64,000 nt of DNA from positions 1,951,097 to 2,015,096 of the forward strand of contig NZ_CP115468.1 in the NCBI RefSeq assembly GCF_028462125.1, written 5' to 3'. Origin of the DNA: Leptospira sp. GIMC2001 (lineage in GTDB: Bacteria; Spirochaetota; Leptospiria; Leptospirales; Leptospiraceae). The position numbers and the translations under genes are program-made. The notes below the pieces were generated by a model that worked only from the letters and a program-made list of their open reading frames with translations, had not been told where the DNA came from and searched no databases. Below are positions 33,500 to 42,762 of the stretch, one piece after another. Numbering within the stretch: the first letter of the stretch is position 1; each line of letters opens with the position of its first letter.

Positions 33500-33508
33500 T
33501 GGTATGCT
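33500..33508 (+). promoter_or_regulatory. Extended -10 candidate for the XRE gene
   Basis: TGGTATGCT (TG-n-TATGCT) is only eight bases before the first ATG, so transcription would start close to or at the codon; a leaderless mRNA is possible. A second in-frame ATG at 33538 is the alternative start. Confidence 0.3.
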
Positions 33509-33516
33509 ATTAAAAA

Positions 33517-33843
33517 ATGATTGCAAAACTTAACAAAATGAATGTAAATTCTCTAGTCGGAGAAGAAATTTCAAAATTTCGTCAAGTAAATGGACTGACT
33601 CAGCTAGAACTAGCCTCGCGTTTGGGAATGAGCAGAACTGCCTACAATCAACTGGAAAATGGAAATACTCAGATTTCTGTCGAAAAGCTCTATGAGATCG
33701 CAGAAATTTTGAATGTACCTGTAGTGAAATTACTGCCAGGAGTAGACAAGGAAGTAGATCCTTCTGTACATAGAGATTTTAATGGCAATTCCATAGATTC
33801 CGTATTATCCATTTTAGATGTAATTAAGAATTCATCGGATTGA
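33517..33843 (+). CDS. XRE-family helix-turn-helix regulator
   Basis: A 108-residue protein with a Cro/CI-type domain at about residues 15-70: EEISKFRQVNGLTQLELASR and LGMSRTAYNQLENGNTQIS, the classic turn and recognition helix. The C-terminal tail is acidic and lacks a recognised domain. It is followed by an ImmA/IrrE-type protease after 51 bases; such pairs form repressor-protease switches in mobile elements and toxin-antitoxin-like modules. The start at 33517 has a weak ribosome site. Confidence 0.9.
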   Translation: MIAKLNKMNVNSLVGEEISKFRQVNGLTQLELASRLGMSRTAYNQLENGNTQISVEKLYEIAEILNVPVVKLLPGVDKEVDPSVHRDFNGNSIDSVLSILDVIKNSSD

Positions 33844-33894
33844 TCTAAACTTCGAGATTATTGGTTCTGAGATTTTTTACTACGATATAATATA

Positions 33895-34425
33895 ATGGAT
33901 TCAATTAAGAAAAAAGCAAAACAACTTCTAGTAGATGCCGATTCGCTGAGTTTACCAATTGATTTGAGTAAAATTACCGAATTTCTAAAAATTAAGCTCG
34001 CAGAAGAAGTTCTGCCGAATGAGATATCGGGTGTTTTAGACACGAGGGATTACAATAAACCAATCATCCTTGTGAACAAGAACCAATCCGAGAATCGACA
34101 AAGATTCTCCATAGCACATGAAATTGGACATTTTGTACTTCACCACCTCGATGGCAAAGTACATATGGATAAAAAAGTTTTCTTTAGGCAAGATATTCCC
34201 AATAAGGAAGATGCAAAAAAGGAAAGAGAAGCAAATCTATTTGCTGCCGAATTGCTTATGCCATCTGACATTTTATTGAATAAATTTGTAAATCATGATT
34301 CTAGAGTTATATTAGAATATTGGGATAATGATGATTTTTTGAATCAACTTGCGGTTGAGTTTAAGGTGAGTCTGCCAGCTATGGTGATTCGATTGCAGGA
34401 ATTGAAGCTCATTCCGAAAGTGTAG
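33895..34425 (+). CDS. ImmA/IrrE-family metallopeptidase
   Basis: A 176-residue zinc peptidase with RFSIAHEIGHFVLHHLDGK, the HExxH core, and a downstream REANLFAAELLMP (third ligand Glu region). These enzymes cleave XRE-type repressors, as with ImmA of ICEBs1 and IrrE of Deinococcus. The gene follows the XRE gene in the same direction, so the two are likely partners. The C terminus VSLPAMVIRLQELKLI is a typical winged-helix-like ending of the family. Confidence 0.9.
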   Translation: MDSIKKKAKQLLVDADSLSLPIDLSKITEFLKIKLAEEVLPNEISGVLDTRDYNKPIILVNKNQSENRQRFSIAHEIGHFVLHHLDGKVHMDKKVFFRQDIPNKEDAKKEREANLFAAELLMPSDILLNKFVNHDSRVILEYWDNDDFLNQLAVEFKVSLPAMVIRLQELKLIPKV

Positions 34426-34522
34426 GGAATGGTGAATCTAATAAGGTTTTTCGTTACAATTTACAAATTTAAATGGAAGCACCGAATTTAATAAATTATC
34501 AAGCAATTTAGGTAATATTTAT

Positions 34523-35851
34523 ATGTCATTTGAACTCAATTTATGTCTTGAAATAGTTATATTTTACTCTATTTCAATTTTATTAATAAAATATTTAATA
34601 AAAGAAAATTATGCGATACTTGTTTTAATTTTTTCGTGGTGGTTCTTTTGGAACTTAATTAGTAATTCTGGAATAGGATACTATTTTAAAATAAATTACT
34701 TCACTCAAATAATTTATTTCTTATTCTTTGCTTCTATAATTCTAGGTATTTACTTTCAAAAAAGAAGTAAGTCAATATTTTTATACAAATTTTTCAAAAT
34801 CGAAAATTCAAATGTGATTTCAAAAAAGATTGAATTGCTAAATAAATTTTTAATATTTGTTGTGTTTCCTATAACTTTACAGTTCTTAATCAGATCAATT
34901 TATTTGCAAATAACTAAGTATGATCAAGTATATTTCAGGGGAGAGGTGTTTGGACTTCATACGGGTCGTTCTGAATTATTCTATAATTCTATAACAATAG
35001 CTTACTTTTATTGGCTATGTATATATCCATTTTACTGGGTCGCGCTCATAGTGGGGGTTTCAAATTTTGTTGTTAATAATCGATATAAGCTTTTAGTAAC
35101 AGCAATAATCTTATTTGTAATGGATTCAATCTTAACAGTAGGCAGATTTGGAATACACTACTCACTGTTCACTTTGATCACACTTTTTATTCTAAAGTTT
35201 GATGTGTTCCGTAAATTAGATTTTAAAAATAAAATAAAATTCGGAGTTATAATATCTTTATCTGCTCTTTTGTTTCTTGTATTATTATTTTCTGTAAGGA
35301 ATGCTGGCTCAATTTACAAGAGTATTTTTTTATCATTAATCGGATATCATATAGCTTCTTTTACGATTTTTGATTTAGAGTTAAATAATATTCATTCCAT
35401 AATCCATGATCATACGTTTGGTTTATCGTTTTTTTCTGGAATTTTTAATTTACCGTCCTTCGTTCTCAGTAAATATTTTAATATTCATTTTTTATCAAAT
35501 TTTTTTACAATGGGTGGATATCTTCATGCCAATCGGTATGTCGGTTTTCATCCCGAATTAGGAAAGATTCACATCAATGCTTTTGGGTCAATCTTTTTCA
35601 GTATGTATCGAGATGGGGGATTATTGTTCATATCCATTTTCGGAGTATCATTTGGATATCTAATTTCTTTCCTGATCACAGGTATTAGAAAGAAGAACGA
35701 ATTTATGGTAAGTATTCTTTTTTGCCTCTTTTATACTTTGATATATGGAATTTTTAAACTATTTACAGATGGAGAAATTTTACCTGCAATTGTCATTATA
35801 ATAGTACTATTCAAATTTTACTTTAAGCCAAACACAGCTTATCAAGAATGA
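34523..35851 (+). CDS. O-antigen polymerase-like membrane protein (Wzy type)
   Basis: A 442-residue protein with at least ten hydrophobic segments (for example YAILVLIFSWWFFWNLIS, IIYFLFFASIILGIYFQ and LLFISIFGVSFGYLIS) and a long hydrophilic loop including HADRYVGF-like and HPELGKIHINAFGS sequences, as in oligosaccharide repeat polymerases. Wzy proteins join lipid-linked repeats at the outer face of the inner membrane. Sequence identity in this family is very low, so the call rests on topology, length and position before ABC exporter genes. Confidence 0.7.
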   Translation: MSFELNLCLEIVIFYSISILLIKYLIKENYAILVLIFSWWFFWNLISNSGIGYYFKINYFTQIIYFLFFASIILGIYFQKRSKSIFLYKFFKIENSNVISKKIELLNKFLIFVVFPITLQFLIRSIYLQITKYDQVYFRGEVFGLHTGRSELFYNSITIAYFYWLCIYPFYWVALIVGVSNFVVNNRYKLLVTAIILFVMDSILTVGRFGIHYSLFTLITLFILKFDVFRKLDFKNKIKFGVIISLSALLFLVLLFSVRNAGSIYKSIFLSLIGYHIASFTIFDLELNNIHSIIHDHTFGLSFFSGIFNLPSFVLSKYFNIHFLSNFFTMGGYLHANRYVGFHPELGKIHINAFGSIFFSMYRDGGLLFISIFGVSFGYLISFLITGIRKKNEFMVSILFCLFYTLIYGIFKLFTDGEILPAIVIIIVLFKFYFKPNTAYQE

Positions 35852-35859
35852 CAAATATT

Positions 35860-35877
35860 GAAAATACATGTATTTTC
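35860..35877. repeat. Perfect 18-bp palindrome after the Wzy-like gene
   Basis: GAAAATACATGTATTTTC begins nine bases after the stop codon. As a hairpin the stem would be seven bases with a four-base loop and no T-run, so it is a weak terminator at best; it could be a regulatory half-site or chance in AT-rich DNA. Confidence 0.4.
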
Positions 35878-36009
35878 TATCAATTATGGAATCGATTCTA
35901 TTGAAATCTTAGCGATTAAGATTAGTACTAGGATTGGATGCATTTTCAAAAATCTATATTTTAATTCCTTCTATACGAATCACGGCTACATTTTACAGAT
36001 TAAAAAAAT

Positions 36010-36852
36010 ATGAAAAAAGACATCTTTGAAAACCATCAATCAAATAATCAATTTAGCAAAGGAATAAGATTCTTTTCTGAAGTATTTCGTTTACGAAAAT
36101 TGATTTTTGATCTTTCAGTTAGGGAGTTTAAAAGTGGACATTTTGGTTCTGTTCTTGGAATCGTTTGGGTTTTTGTAGAACCAATTATTTATATGGCTGT
36201 GATGTGGTTCTTCTTTACTAAAGCGATGCGTTTCCAACCAGTTGGAGATTATCCATTTCTTCCTTGGCTTTTTACTTCAATGATTATGTGGCAATTTATT
36301 TCTGGAACTAGCATAGGTTCGGTTGGGGTTTTTTCGAATTATTCATATCTTTTGAAGAAGCCAGAATTTGATATGTCCATACTCCCACTTGTTAATATAT
36401 TCTCGTCACTTTTTGTTCATTTTATATTTATAGGACTCCTAGTTATTATCATACTTTTTTCAGGGATTTCATTTTCACTATATTGGTTTCAAAGTATTTA
36501 TTATCTTTTTGCAACATGCATTTTAATGCTTGGTATGGCTTGGACTACTGCTTCTGTTAGTCTTTTTATTAAGGATACCAGAAACCTTATAGGTGTAATA
36601 TTTCAAATTGGCTACTGGGTATCTCCAATTTTCTGGGATCTCAGTACTTATCCTGAGAAATATAGAATTTTTATGAAATTAAATCCATTTTATTATATTG
36701 TAAACGGATATAGACAAAGTTTCATCTATCAAAAACCATTTTATGAAGATACATTTTCTATGGTATATTTTTGGATTTTTACATTGTTATGTTATATAGT
36801 TGGAATTATAACTTATAAGAAACTAAGATCTCAGTTCGGAGATGTTATTTAA
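36010..36852 (+). CDS. wzm: ABC-2 polysaccharide exporter permease (Wzm)
   Basis: A 280-residue membrane protein with about six transmembrane helices. The first periplasmic-facing hydrophilic start ends with LRKLIFDLSVREFKSGHFGS, followed by VLGIVWVFVEPIIYMAVMWF, and the family-typical VSPIFWDLSTYPEKY near the C terminus. It forms the pore of the ABC-dependent O-antigen exporter with the product of the next gene, which it precedes directly. Length is normal for Wzm/KpsM-type proteins. Confidence 0.92.
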   Translation: MKKDIFENHQSNNQFSKGIRFFSEVFRLRKLIFDLSVREFKSGHFGSVLGIVWVFVEPIIYMAVMWFFFTKAMRFQPVGDYPFLPWLFTSMIMWQFISGTSIGSVGVFSNYSYLLKKPEFDMSILPLVNIFSSLFVHFIFIGLLVIIILFSGISFSLYWFQSIYYLFATCILMLGMAWTTASVSLFIKDTRNLIGVIFQIGYWVSPIFWDLSTYPEKYRIFMKLNPFYYIVNGYRQSFIYQKPFYEDTFSMVYFWIFTLLCYIVGIITYKKLRSQFGDVI

Positions 36853-36853
36853 T

Positions 36854-38149
36854 ATGAATGAATTAGCAATCCAATTAGAAAATGTAAACAAAACTTTTAG
36901 AATTTATGATAAGCCTATTCATCGATTAAAAGAACTTTTCAATTTCTCGGAACGAAAATATTATACAGATTTTGATGCATTAAAGGATATCAATTTAGAG
37001 ATCAAAAAAGGTGAATTTATTGGAGTAGTTGGCAGAAATGGTGCTGGGAAATCTACACTTTTAAGAATTCTATCAAGGGAACTTACCCCTTCGTCCGGAA
37101 TGGTAAATATAAATGGAATCGTTTCACTTTTACAATTGGGCGTAGGCTTTGACAATGAATTAACTGGTGTGGATAATGCAAGATTTGCAAGTAAACTACT
37201 TGGCTATTCGGATGATCAAATAGAAATCATGTTAAAAGATATTATAGAATTTGCAGATATTGGAGAATTTATTTATCATCCCATTAAAACTTATTCATCA
37301 GGAATGTATTCTAGATTATCTTTTGCTATTGGAATCAATATTGATCCGGATATATTAATCGCGGATGAAGTTCTTTCAGTAGGCGATATGAAATTTAGTC
37401 AAAAATGTTTGCGAAAAATGCATGAATTTAAAGAAAAAGGCAAGACACTAATTCTTGTTACTCATAGCCCTGAAGCTATTAAATCTTTTTGCGATAGATC
37501 TGTTTGGATTCATGATGGAAGAATTTTCATGGATTCCGATTCAAAGAAAGTAATGACAGATTACATTAATTTTATGGTTTTTAATAGACTACCCGAACAA
37601 GTCGATTCTTTTAAGATCGCAAAAAATGATAGCGATAAACTTGATACGGAAACCGATGACCACGAAGATAGACTTGTATGGGATTACGGCAGTGTATCTA
37701 CATCATCGATCGGCACAATGCAAGCTAGAATATTGAGGGCAGCACTTTGTTACGAAAATCGTGAACGGGTAACTATTGTGAATGGAAATCCCAAACTTAC
37801 TTTATTAGCAGAATTTGAAGTATTTGAAGATATAAAAAGTCCATCATTTGGTTGGATGTTATATGATGACTATGGCAAATATGCCTTGCATACAAATACG
37901 GATATATGCGACTGTAAACTGGAACCTTTAAAAGCAGGTAAGAAATATTTAATCAAGTTTAACTTTACATTGCCCTCTCTTAAAAATGGTGATTTTATTT
38001 TCTCTCTTGGCCTTCGAGGTGACGATGATGAAATGTTGCACCGACTGCAGGATATTTTACCAATAAAAGTTTTCAGAGATGATATAAAATCACAACAATT
38101 AGGCTATGTAATAATGGAGGACGATACATCTGAATTAATTGAAATATAA
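36854..38149 (+). CDS. wzt: ABC exporter ATPase with C-terminal carbohydrate-binding domain (Wzt)
   Basis: A 431-residue ATPase. I chose the ATG at 36854, 11 bases after GGAGA; an ATG at 36842 in the previous gene is the alternative. Walker A is VGRNGAGKST (about residue 60), signature YSSGMYSRLSF, Walker B ILIADEVLSVGD. From about residue 270 to the end is an extra beta-rich domain of the Wzt_C type, which recognises the modified non-reducing terminus of the O-chain. That fits a chain capped by one of the methyltransferases in this locus. Confidence 0.93.
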   Translation: MNELAIQLENVNKTFRIYDKPIHRLKELFNFSERKYYTDFDALKDINLEIKKGEFIGVVGRNGAGKSTLLRILSRELTPSSGMVNINGIVSLLQLGVGFDNELTGVDNARFASKLLGYSDDQIEIMLKDIIEFADIGEFIYHPIKTYSSGMYSRLSFAIGINIDPDILIADEVLSVGDMKFSQKCLRKMHEFKEKGKTLILVTHSPEAIKSFCDRSVWIHDGRIFMDSDSKKVMTDYINFMVFNRLPEQVDSFKIAKNDSDKLDTETDDHEDRLVWDYGSVSTSSIGTMQARILRAALCYENRERVTIVNGNPKLTLLAEFEVFEDIKSPSFGWMLYDDYGKYALHTNTDICDCKLEPLKAGKKYLIKFNFTLPSLKNGDFIFSLGLRGDDDEMLHRLQDILPIKVFRDDIKSQQLGYVIMEDDTSELIEI

Positions 38150-38192
38150 ATTCGATTTTATTAAAGTATAATTTAATTAGCTTATCCAAAAA

Positions 38193-39470
38193 ATGCTCTA
38201 TATCCTTCTTCCTATTCACAATCGCATCAATGTTACAAAGAAAATAATAAATTGCTTAGTTGATCAGAAATTCAAAGAATTCCAATTGGTTCTTATAGAT
38301 GACGGTTCTACAGACGGCTCCTCAGATTATGTAAAATCTAAGATAAATAACGTTATCGTAATTAAGGGAAAGGGAGACTGGTGGTGGGGAGGATCATTAC
38401 ACCAAGGATATAAGTGGTTAATAAAAAACAAAATTGGCTCGGAAAATAATATTCTAATTTTGAACGACGATGTTGTTTTTGAAAATGATTTCTTACAAAT
38501 CGGAAATAATCTAATAGATTCCAATCCAGATTCTCTGATTCTCTCTTATGACTACGACTTAGAAACTGGCAATCTTTTAGATTCAGGAAGTAACATCAAT
38601 TGGGAAAAATTAATATTTAAAAATGCTGAAAGTATTGATGAAATAAATATTTTATCTACCAGAGGACTGTTTTTTAAAATGAAGGTATTTTATGAAATCG
38701 GTGGATTTCATCCATTTCTCATACCTCATTATCAATCGGACTATGAATTTACTCATAGAGCCTATAGAAAAGGTTTCAAATTACTATCATTTCCAGAACT
38801 AAAAATAAAAGAAGATTCAAAACAAACCGGCATAAGAGATAGAGTCAAGGGTTTAAAAGGATTCTATATAAATCATTTTTCTAAGAAATCCAATTTCTAT
38901 CAATTGTCATGGACTTCATTTGTCTGGTTTGCCTGTCCTTGGAAATGGAAAATCAAAAATCTCATCAGAGTTTCGATTACATATCGTTATTTAATTGAGC
39001 CAATTTATGGATTTTATCAACTGAGAATGTTCTTAAGTAGAATAGCAAGAAACAGTATTGTAGAATCAAATTTATCTTTTTCGAATTTAATTGTAAGTTC
39101 TAATCAAAATTCATTAGATAATTTTGGTAAGATCGAATATTTTAAGGTAATTACCATTATAAAAGGAATAAAATATGTACGTTTCTTCGGATGGGCCTCT
39201 GATCCTTTAGATCATAAGAAACCAGCAAAATCAATTTTAGTGGTTAGAAATAAAAAAACTATTTTAGGAGTATTGCATAAGTTCAAAATTAAAAGGTCTG
39301 ATATAGCACAAAATATGGGAGCTGCGCCCTTAGTGAATTCTGGATTTATTGGACATTTTACTCTATCTGAATTCGAAGATTTGTCAGGTATTGAGTTTTA
39401 TTCTGTCTCCGAAAATAATAGAAACATTGCATTATTAAAGCTAGATATTAAGAAAGAAAACGAATCTTAA
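38193..39470 (+). CDS. Glycosyltransferase family 2 with extra C-terminal domain
   Basis: A 425-residue protein. The GT2 domain (about residues 1-250) begins YILLPIHNRINVTKKIINCL and has LVLIDDGSTDGSSDYV and ILILNDDVVFENDF with the DxD motif. Beyond about residue 300 a C-terminal domain (EYFKVITIIKGIKYVRFFGW) is not recognised and might bind lipid or sugar. It lies between the exporter and a bifunctional GT-methyltransferase. Confidence 0.85.
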   Translation: MLYILLPIHNRINVTKKIINCLVDQKFKEFQLVLIDDGSTDGSSDYVKSKINNVIVIKGKGDWWWGGSLHQGYKWLIKNKIGSENNILILNDDVVFENDFLQIGNNLIDSNPDSLILSYDYDLETGNLLDSGSNINWEKLIFKNAESIDEINILSTRGLFFKMKVFYEIGGFHPFLIPHYQSDYEFTHRAYRKGFKLLSFPELKIKEDSKQTGIRDRVKGLKGFYINHFSKKSNFYQLSWTSFVWFACPWKWKIKNLIRVSITYRYLIEPIYGFYQLRMFLSRIARNSIVESNLSFSNLIVSSNQNSLDNFGKIEYFKVITIIKGIKYVRFFGWASDPLDHKKPAKSILVVRNKKTILGVLHKFKIKRSDIAQNMGAAPLVNSGFIGHFTLSEFEDLSGIEFYSVSENNRNIALLKLDIKKENES

Positions 39471-39487
39471 TATTCAATATATTATTT

Positions 39488-41278
39488 ATGAATACAAAAA
39501 ATTTAGCCCCAATAGCACTCTTCGCTTATGCAAGATTGGATCATTTACAAAAAACTATAGAGTCGTTAAAGTTAAATAGATTAGCACAAGACACTGAATT
39601 GTATATCTATTCTGATAATGCAAAAAACTCCAATATTGAACCAAAGATTATTGAGGTACGTAAATACATACGATCTATAACAGGATTTAAAAATATTACG
39701 ATAATTGAAAGGACAACAAATTTTGGATTAGCTAATTCAATAATAGATGGGGTTACTGAGGTAACCAATAAACATGGTCAAGTAATTGTTTTAGAAGATG
39801 ATATGATTACATCGCCATTCTTTTTAGATTATATGAATGAAGGTTTGAATCTGTACAAAGATGATCAAGAAGTTTGCAGTATACATGGATATATTTATCC
39901 AACATCTATAAAGCTACCTAAGTCATTTTTTCTAAAGGGTGCTGATTGTTGGGGTTGGGCTACTTGGTCAAGAGGATGGAAAATATTCGAGCATGATGGA
40001 AGCAAATTACTCGCAGAATTAGAATCAAAAAATTTGACTGGAGAATTTGATTTTAATGATTCATATCCATACACTCAAATGTTGCGAGATCAAATACATG
40101 GAAAAAATGATTCATGGGCAATTCGTTGGTATGCTTCAGCCTTTTTAAAAAATAAGAAAACACTATACCCTGGTGAGTCATTTGTAACCAATATAGGAAA
40201 TGATGGAAGTGGGACGCATTGCGGAGTCGGGGATGAATATCTTACTATAGTAAAACAAAATTATGAGTCTTTGGATAAAATAAAAATAATAGAAGATAAA
40301 AAGAGTAAAGAAATTATTGAACAATATTTTCAAAAAAATAACGGTTCTTTGAATATTAATGATAATCAAAGAAATAATGTATATGCTAAGTCTAAGAATT
40401 TAATTAAAAAGATTCTTCCATATTCAGTTTTAAATGAAGGAAAAAAAATAGAAAATAAACTGAAGGCAATAATTCTTTCTATAAAAATTAAAGCGAAGGC
40501 AATTATATTTGGAAAGAATAAAATACAGGAAGAAAGATACTGGGGTTTTTTCGGAAATTACCCAGATTGGGACTCAGCATTATCGGATACTGACGGTTAT
40601 GATCAGGATAATATTTTAGAGAAATGCAAAACAGCACTTCTAAAGGTCAAAAATGGAGAAGCTGTATCGGAGAGAGATTCTGTAATACTTGAAAAAAAGG
40701 AATATTCTTGGCCTTTAGTTGCAGCACTTGTAAAAATTTGCATTGAATATAGTTCATTAAGAGTATTAGATTTTGGTGGTTCTCTCGGGAGCTCATACTT
40801 TCTTTATCGTAACTTCTTTGGAAATCTTCTAAAATCTTGGTCAATCATAGAACAGGAAAATTTTGTAAAATGTGGCAATAGTTATTTTAAAGATTCAAAA
40901 TTAGAATTTTTTTCCTCGATTGAGGAGTCATTAAAAATTCACAAACCAAATGTGATAATTTTATCTAGCGTGCTTCCTTATATAAAGGATCCCTATGGAC
41001 TTATAAATACGATTTTAGATTTCAAAATACCTTATATAATTGTTGATAGAACCTATTTTCTAAAAGATAAACCAGATCGAATAACGAAGCAAGTTGTTCC
41101 TGATTGGATATATTCTGCTTCGTATCCAGCTTGGTTTTTTAATCAAGATAATTTCATCCGCGAATTTAAAAAGCAATATACAATGACTGAGGATTTTGAT
41201 TCTTACTTGAATGCGGCTGAAACATTGGAACCGGGCACAAAGGCCTATGAACGAGGAATGATCTTTAAATTAAAATAA
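39488..41278 (+). CDS. Fusion of a glycosyltransferase (GT2-like) and a TIGR04325-like methyltransferase
   Basis: A 596-residue two-domain protein. Residues 1 to about 280 are a GT2-like/GNT-I-like fold with IALFAYARLDHLQKTIESLK and QVIVLEDDMITSPFFLDYMN. From about residue 350 a methyltransferase starts: WGFFGNYPDWDSALSD, then LRVLDFGGSLGSSYFLYRN, which is the SAM motif of the TIGR04325-type family. A single chain could add and methylate a terminal sugar, which would suit capping for Wzt recognition. The stop overlaps the next ATG by one base. Confidence 0.85.
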   Translation: MNTKNLAPIALFAYARLDHLQKTIESLKLNRLAQDTELYIYSDNAKNSNIEPKIIEVRKYIRSITGFKNITIIERTTNFGLANSIIDGVTEVTNKHGQVIVLEDDMITSPFFLDYMNEGLNLYKDDQEVCSIHGYIYPTSIKLPKSFFLKGADCWGWATWSRGWKIFEHDGSKLLAELESKNLTGEFDFNDSYPYTQMLRDQIHGKNDSWAIRWYASAFLKNKKTLYPGESFVTNIGNDGSGTHCGVGDEYLTIVKQNYESLDKIKIIEDKKSKEIIEQYFQKNNGSLNINDNQRNNVYAKSKNLIKKILPYSVLNEGKKIENKLKAIILSIKIKAKAIIFGKNKIQEERYWGFFGNYPDWDSALSDTDGYDQDNILEKCKTALLKVKNGEAVSERDSVILEKKEYSWPLVAALVKICIEYSSLRVLDFGGSLGSSYFLYRNFFGNLLKSWSIIEQENFVKCGNSYFKDSKLEFFSSIEESLKIHKPNVIILSSVLPYIKDPYGLINTILDFKIPYIIVDRTYFLKDKPDRITKQVVPDWIYSASYPAWFFNQDNFIREFKKQYTMTEDFDSYLNAAETLEPGTKAYERGMIFKLK

Positions 41279-42300
41279 TGAAAAAAAAATATCTATGTAC
41301 TCTCTTTGATATCAATTACCTTCCTTTAGGATTAACTCTTTACTCTTCTTTAATTGAACATTTCGGTGAGTTCCATTTATGGATCTTAGCTTTGGATGAT
41401 GAATGTTATAAGAAATTAAATGAACTTAACCTAAAGAATGTTAGCGTTATTAAATTATCAGAAATCGAAGATAAAGAAGTTTTGATTGCAAAAAGTAATC
41501 GAACCTGGCAAGAATACTGTTGGACTTTGTCACCAATTATTCCAACGCATGTCCTAAACAATAATCCTGAGATCGATCATATAATCTATTTAGATGCAGA
41601 TTTATTCTTTTATTCAAGTCCTGATCCTATTTTTGAAGAAATTTCAAATAAATCAATTATGATTATTCCACATCGATTTCCCGATAGGTTGAAACATTTG
41701 GAAGTAAATGGAATTTTTAATGTGCAAATGATGTTCTTTAGAAGAGATGAAGAAGGTTTGGCTTGTTTAAAACTTTGGAAAAGTCAATGTCTTGAATGGT
41801 GTTATTATATCTCGGAGCCTGATAGAATGGGTGATCAGAAATATCTGGATAAATGGCCGCACCTCTATAAGAATATTTTAATACTTCAACATATTGGTGC
41901 TGGAGTTGCGATGTGGAATCTGGAGCAATATTCTTTATCTATCAGAAATGATAAATATTATGTAAATGATCTACCGTTAATTTTCTATCATTTTCATCAA
42001 TTTAAGTATTTTAGTCCTGGTTTTTATACAAATAATTTTGTAGTATATAATCATAGCTCTACATATTTACCTGTTTATCAGAAATACGTTCAACGCATGA
42101 GACAAATTGAAATTAAATACAAATTGATATGTAAAAAAGTCAGTTTACAAGATATATTTTTTAATAAAATGACAAATCCAGATTTCCACCATTATTTAGG
42201 AGCTGTAGATAAAATTATTCTGATTTTTTCAAAAATGCTGAGCAAAATTTGGTCATTTGGAATTGTTAATAAAATTTTAAGACCGCTATTAAAAAAATAA
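41278..42300 (+). CDS. Glycosyltransferase family 8-like protein
   Basis: A 340-residue protein starting at an ATG that overlaps the previous stop by one base. KYLCTLFDINYLPLGLTLYS is the N-terminal beta strand, and IDHIIYLDADLFFYSSPDPI is the GT8 DxD motif region. The C-terminal YHFHQFKYFSPGFYTN is also seen in GT8-type proteins of O-antigen loci. An A9 run lies in the first codons. Donor unknown. Confidence 0.8.
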   Translation: MKKKYLCTLFDINYLPLGLTLYSSLIEHFGEFHLWILALDDECYKKLNELNLKNVSVIKLSEIEDKEVLIAKSNRTWQEYCWTLSPIIPTHVLNNNPEIDHIIYLDADLFFYSSPDPIFEEISNKSIMIIPHRFPDRLKHLEVNGIFNVQMMFFRRDEEGLACLKLWKSQCLEWCYYISEPDRMGDQKYLDKWPHLYKNILILQHIGAGVAMWNLEQYSLSIRNDKYYVNDLPLIFYHFHQFKYFSPGFYTNNFVVYNHSSTYLPVYQKYVQRMRQIEIKYKLICKKVSLQDIFFNKMTNPDFHHYLGAVDKIILIFSKMLSKIWSFGIVNKILRPLLKK

Positions 42301-42308
42301 GGAAAATT

Positions 42309-42734
42309 ATGGATCCGATTATCGTTAAAAATTCAGGTTATATTGAACTAAAAAAAATTCAAGACGAAAGAGATGGCAACTTAATTATCATGGAAACTTT
42401 AAAGAATATCCCATTTGAAATTAAGAGAGTATATTACATTAATAATCTTGAAAATAGTGTAAGCGTTAGAGGCAAGCACGCCCATAGAGAATTGGAACAA
42501 GTTATTTTCTGTATTAGCGGAAGCTTTATACTTGGTTTGGATGATGGTTCTCAGAAACAAAAAATATTTATGAATAAAGATAATATTGGAGTATTACTTG
42601 GAAAGCATTTGTGGCATACAATGGAAGAATTTTCTAGTGGTTGTGTGCTTCTAGTTGTAGCTTCAGATTATTATCAGGAATCTGATTACATAAGAGATTA
42701 TAATTTATTCAAGAATATCGTTGGACAGCAATAG
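42309..42734 (+). CDS. fdtA: FdtA/QdtA-like cupin: dTDP-4-keto-6-deoxyglucose 3,4-ketoisomerase
   Basis: A 141-residue cupin of normal FdtA/QdtA size. SVRGKHAHRELEQVIFCISG and GVLLGKHLWHTMEEFSSG contain the conserved RGxHAHR and W-H cupin elements of the WxcM-like family. It interconverts dTDP-4-keto-6-deoxy-D-glucose to the 3-keto isomer, the substrate of the aminotransferase in the next gene. FdtA (Fuc3N) and QdtA (Qui3N) differ in stereochemistry, which cannot be told by eye. Confidence 0.88.
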   Translation: MDPIIVKNSGYIELKKIQDERDGNLIIMETLKNIPFEIKRVYYINNLENSVSVRGKHAHRELEQVIFCISGSFILGLDDGSQKQKIFMNKDNIGVLLGKHLWHTMEEFSSGCVLLVVASDYYQESDYIRDYNLFKNIVGQQ

Positions 42735-42762
42735 GAATTGCAAAGAGGTATAAAATTTTATA

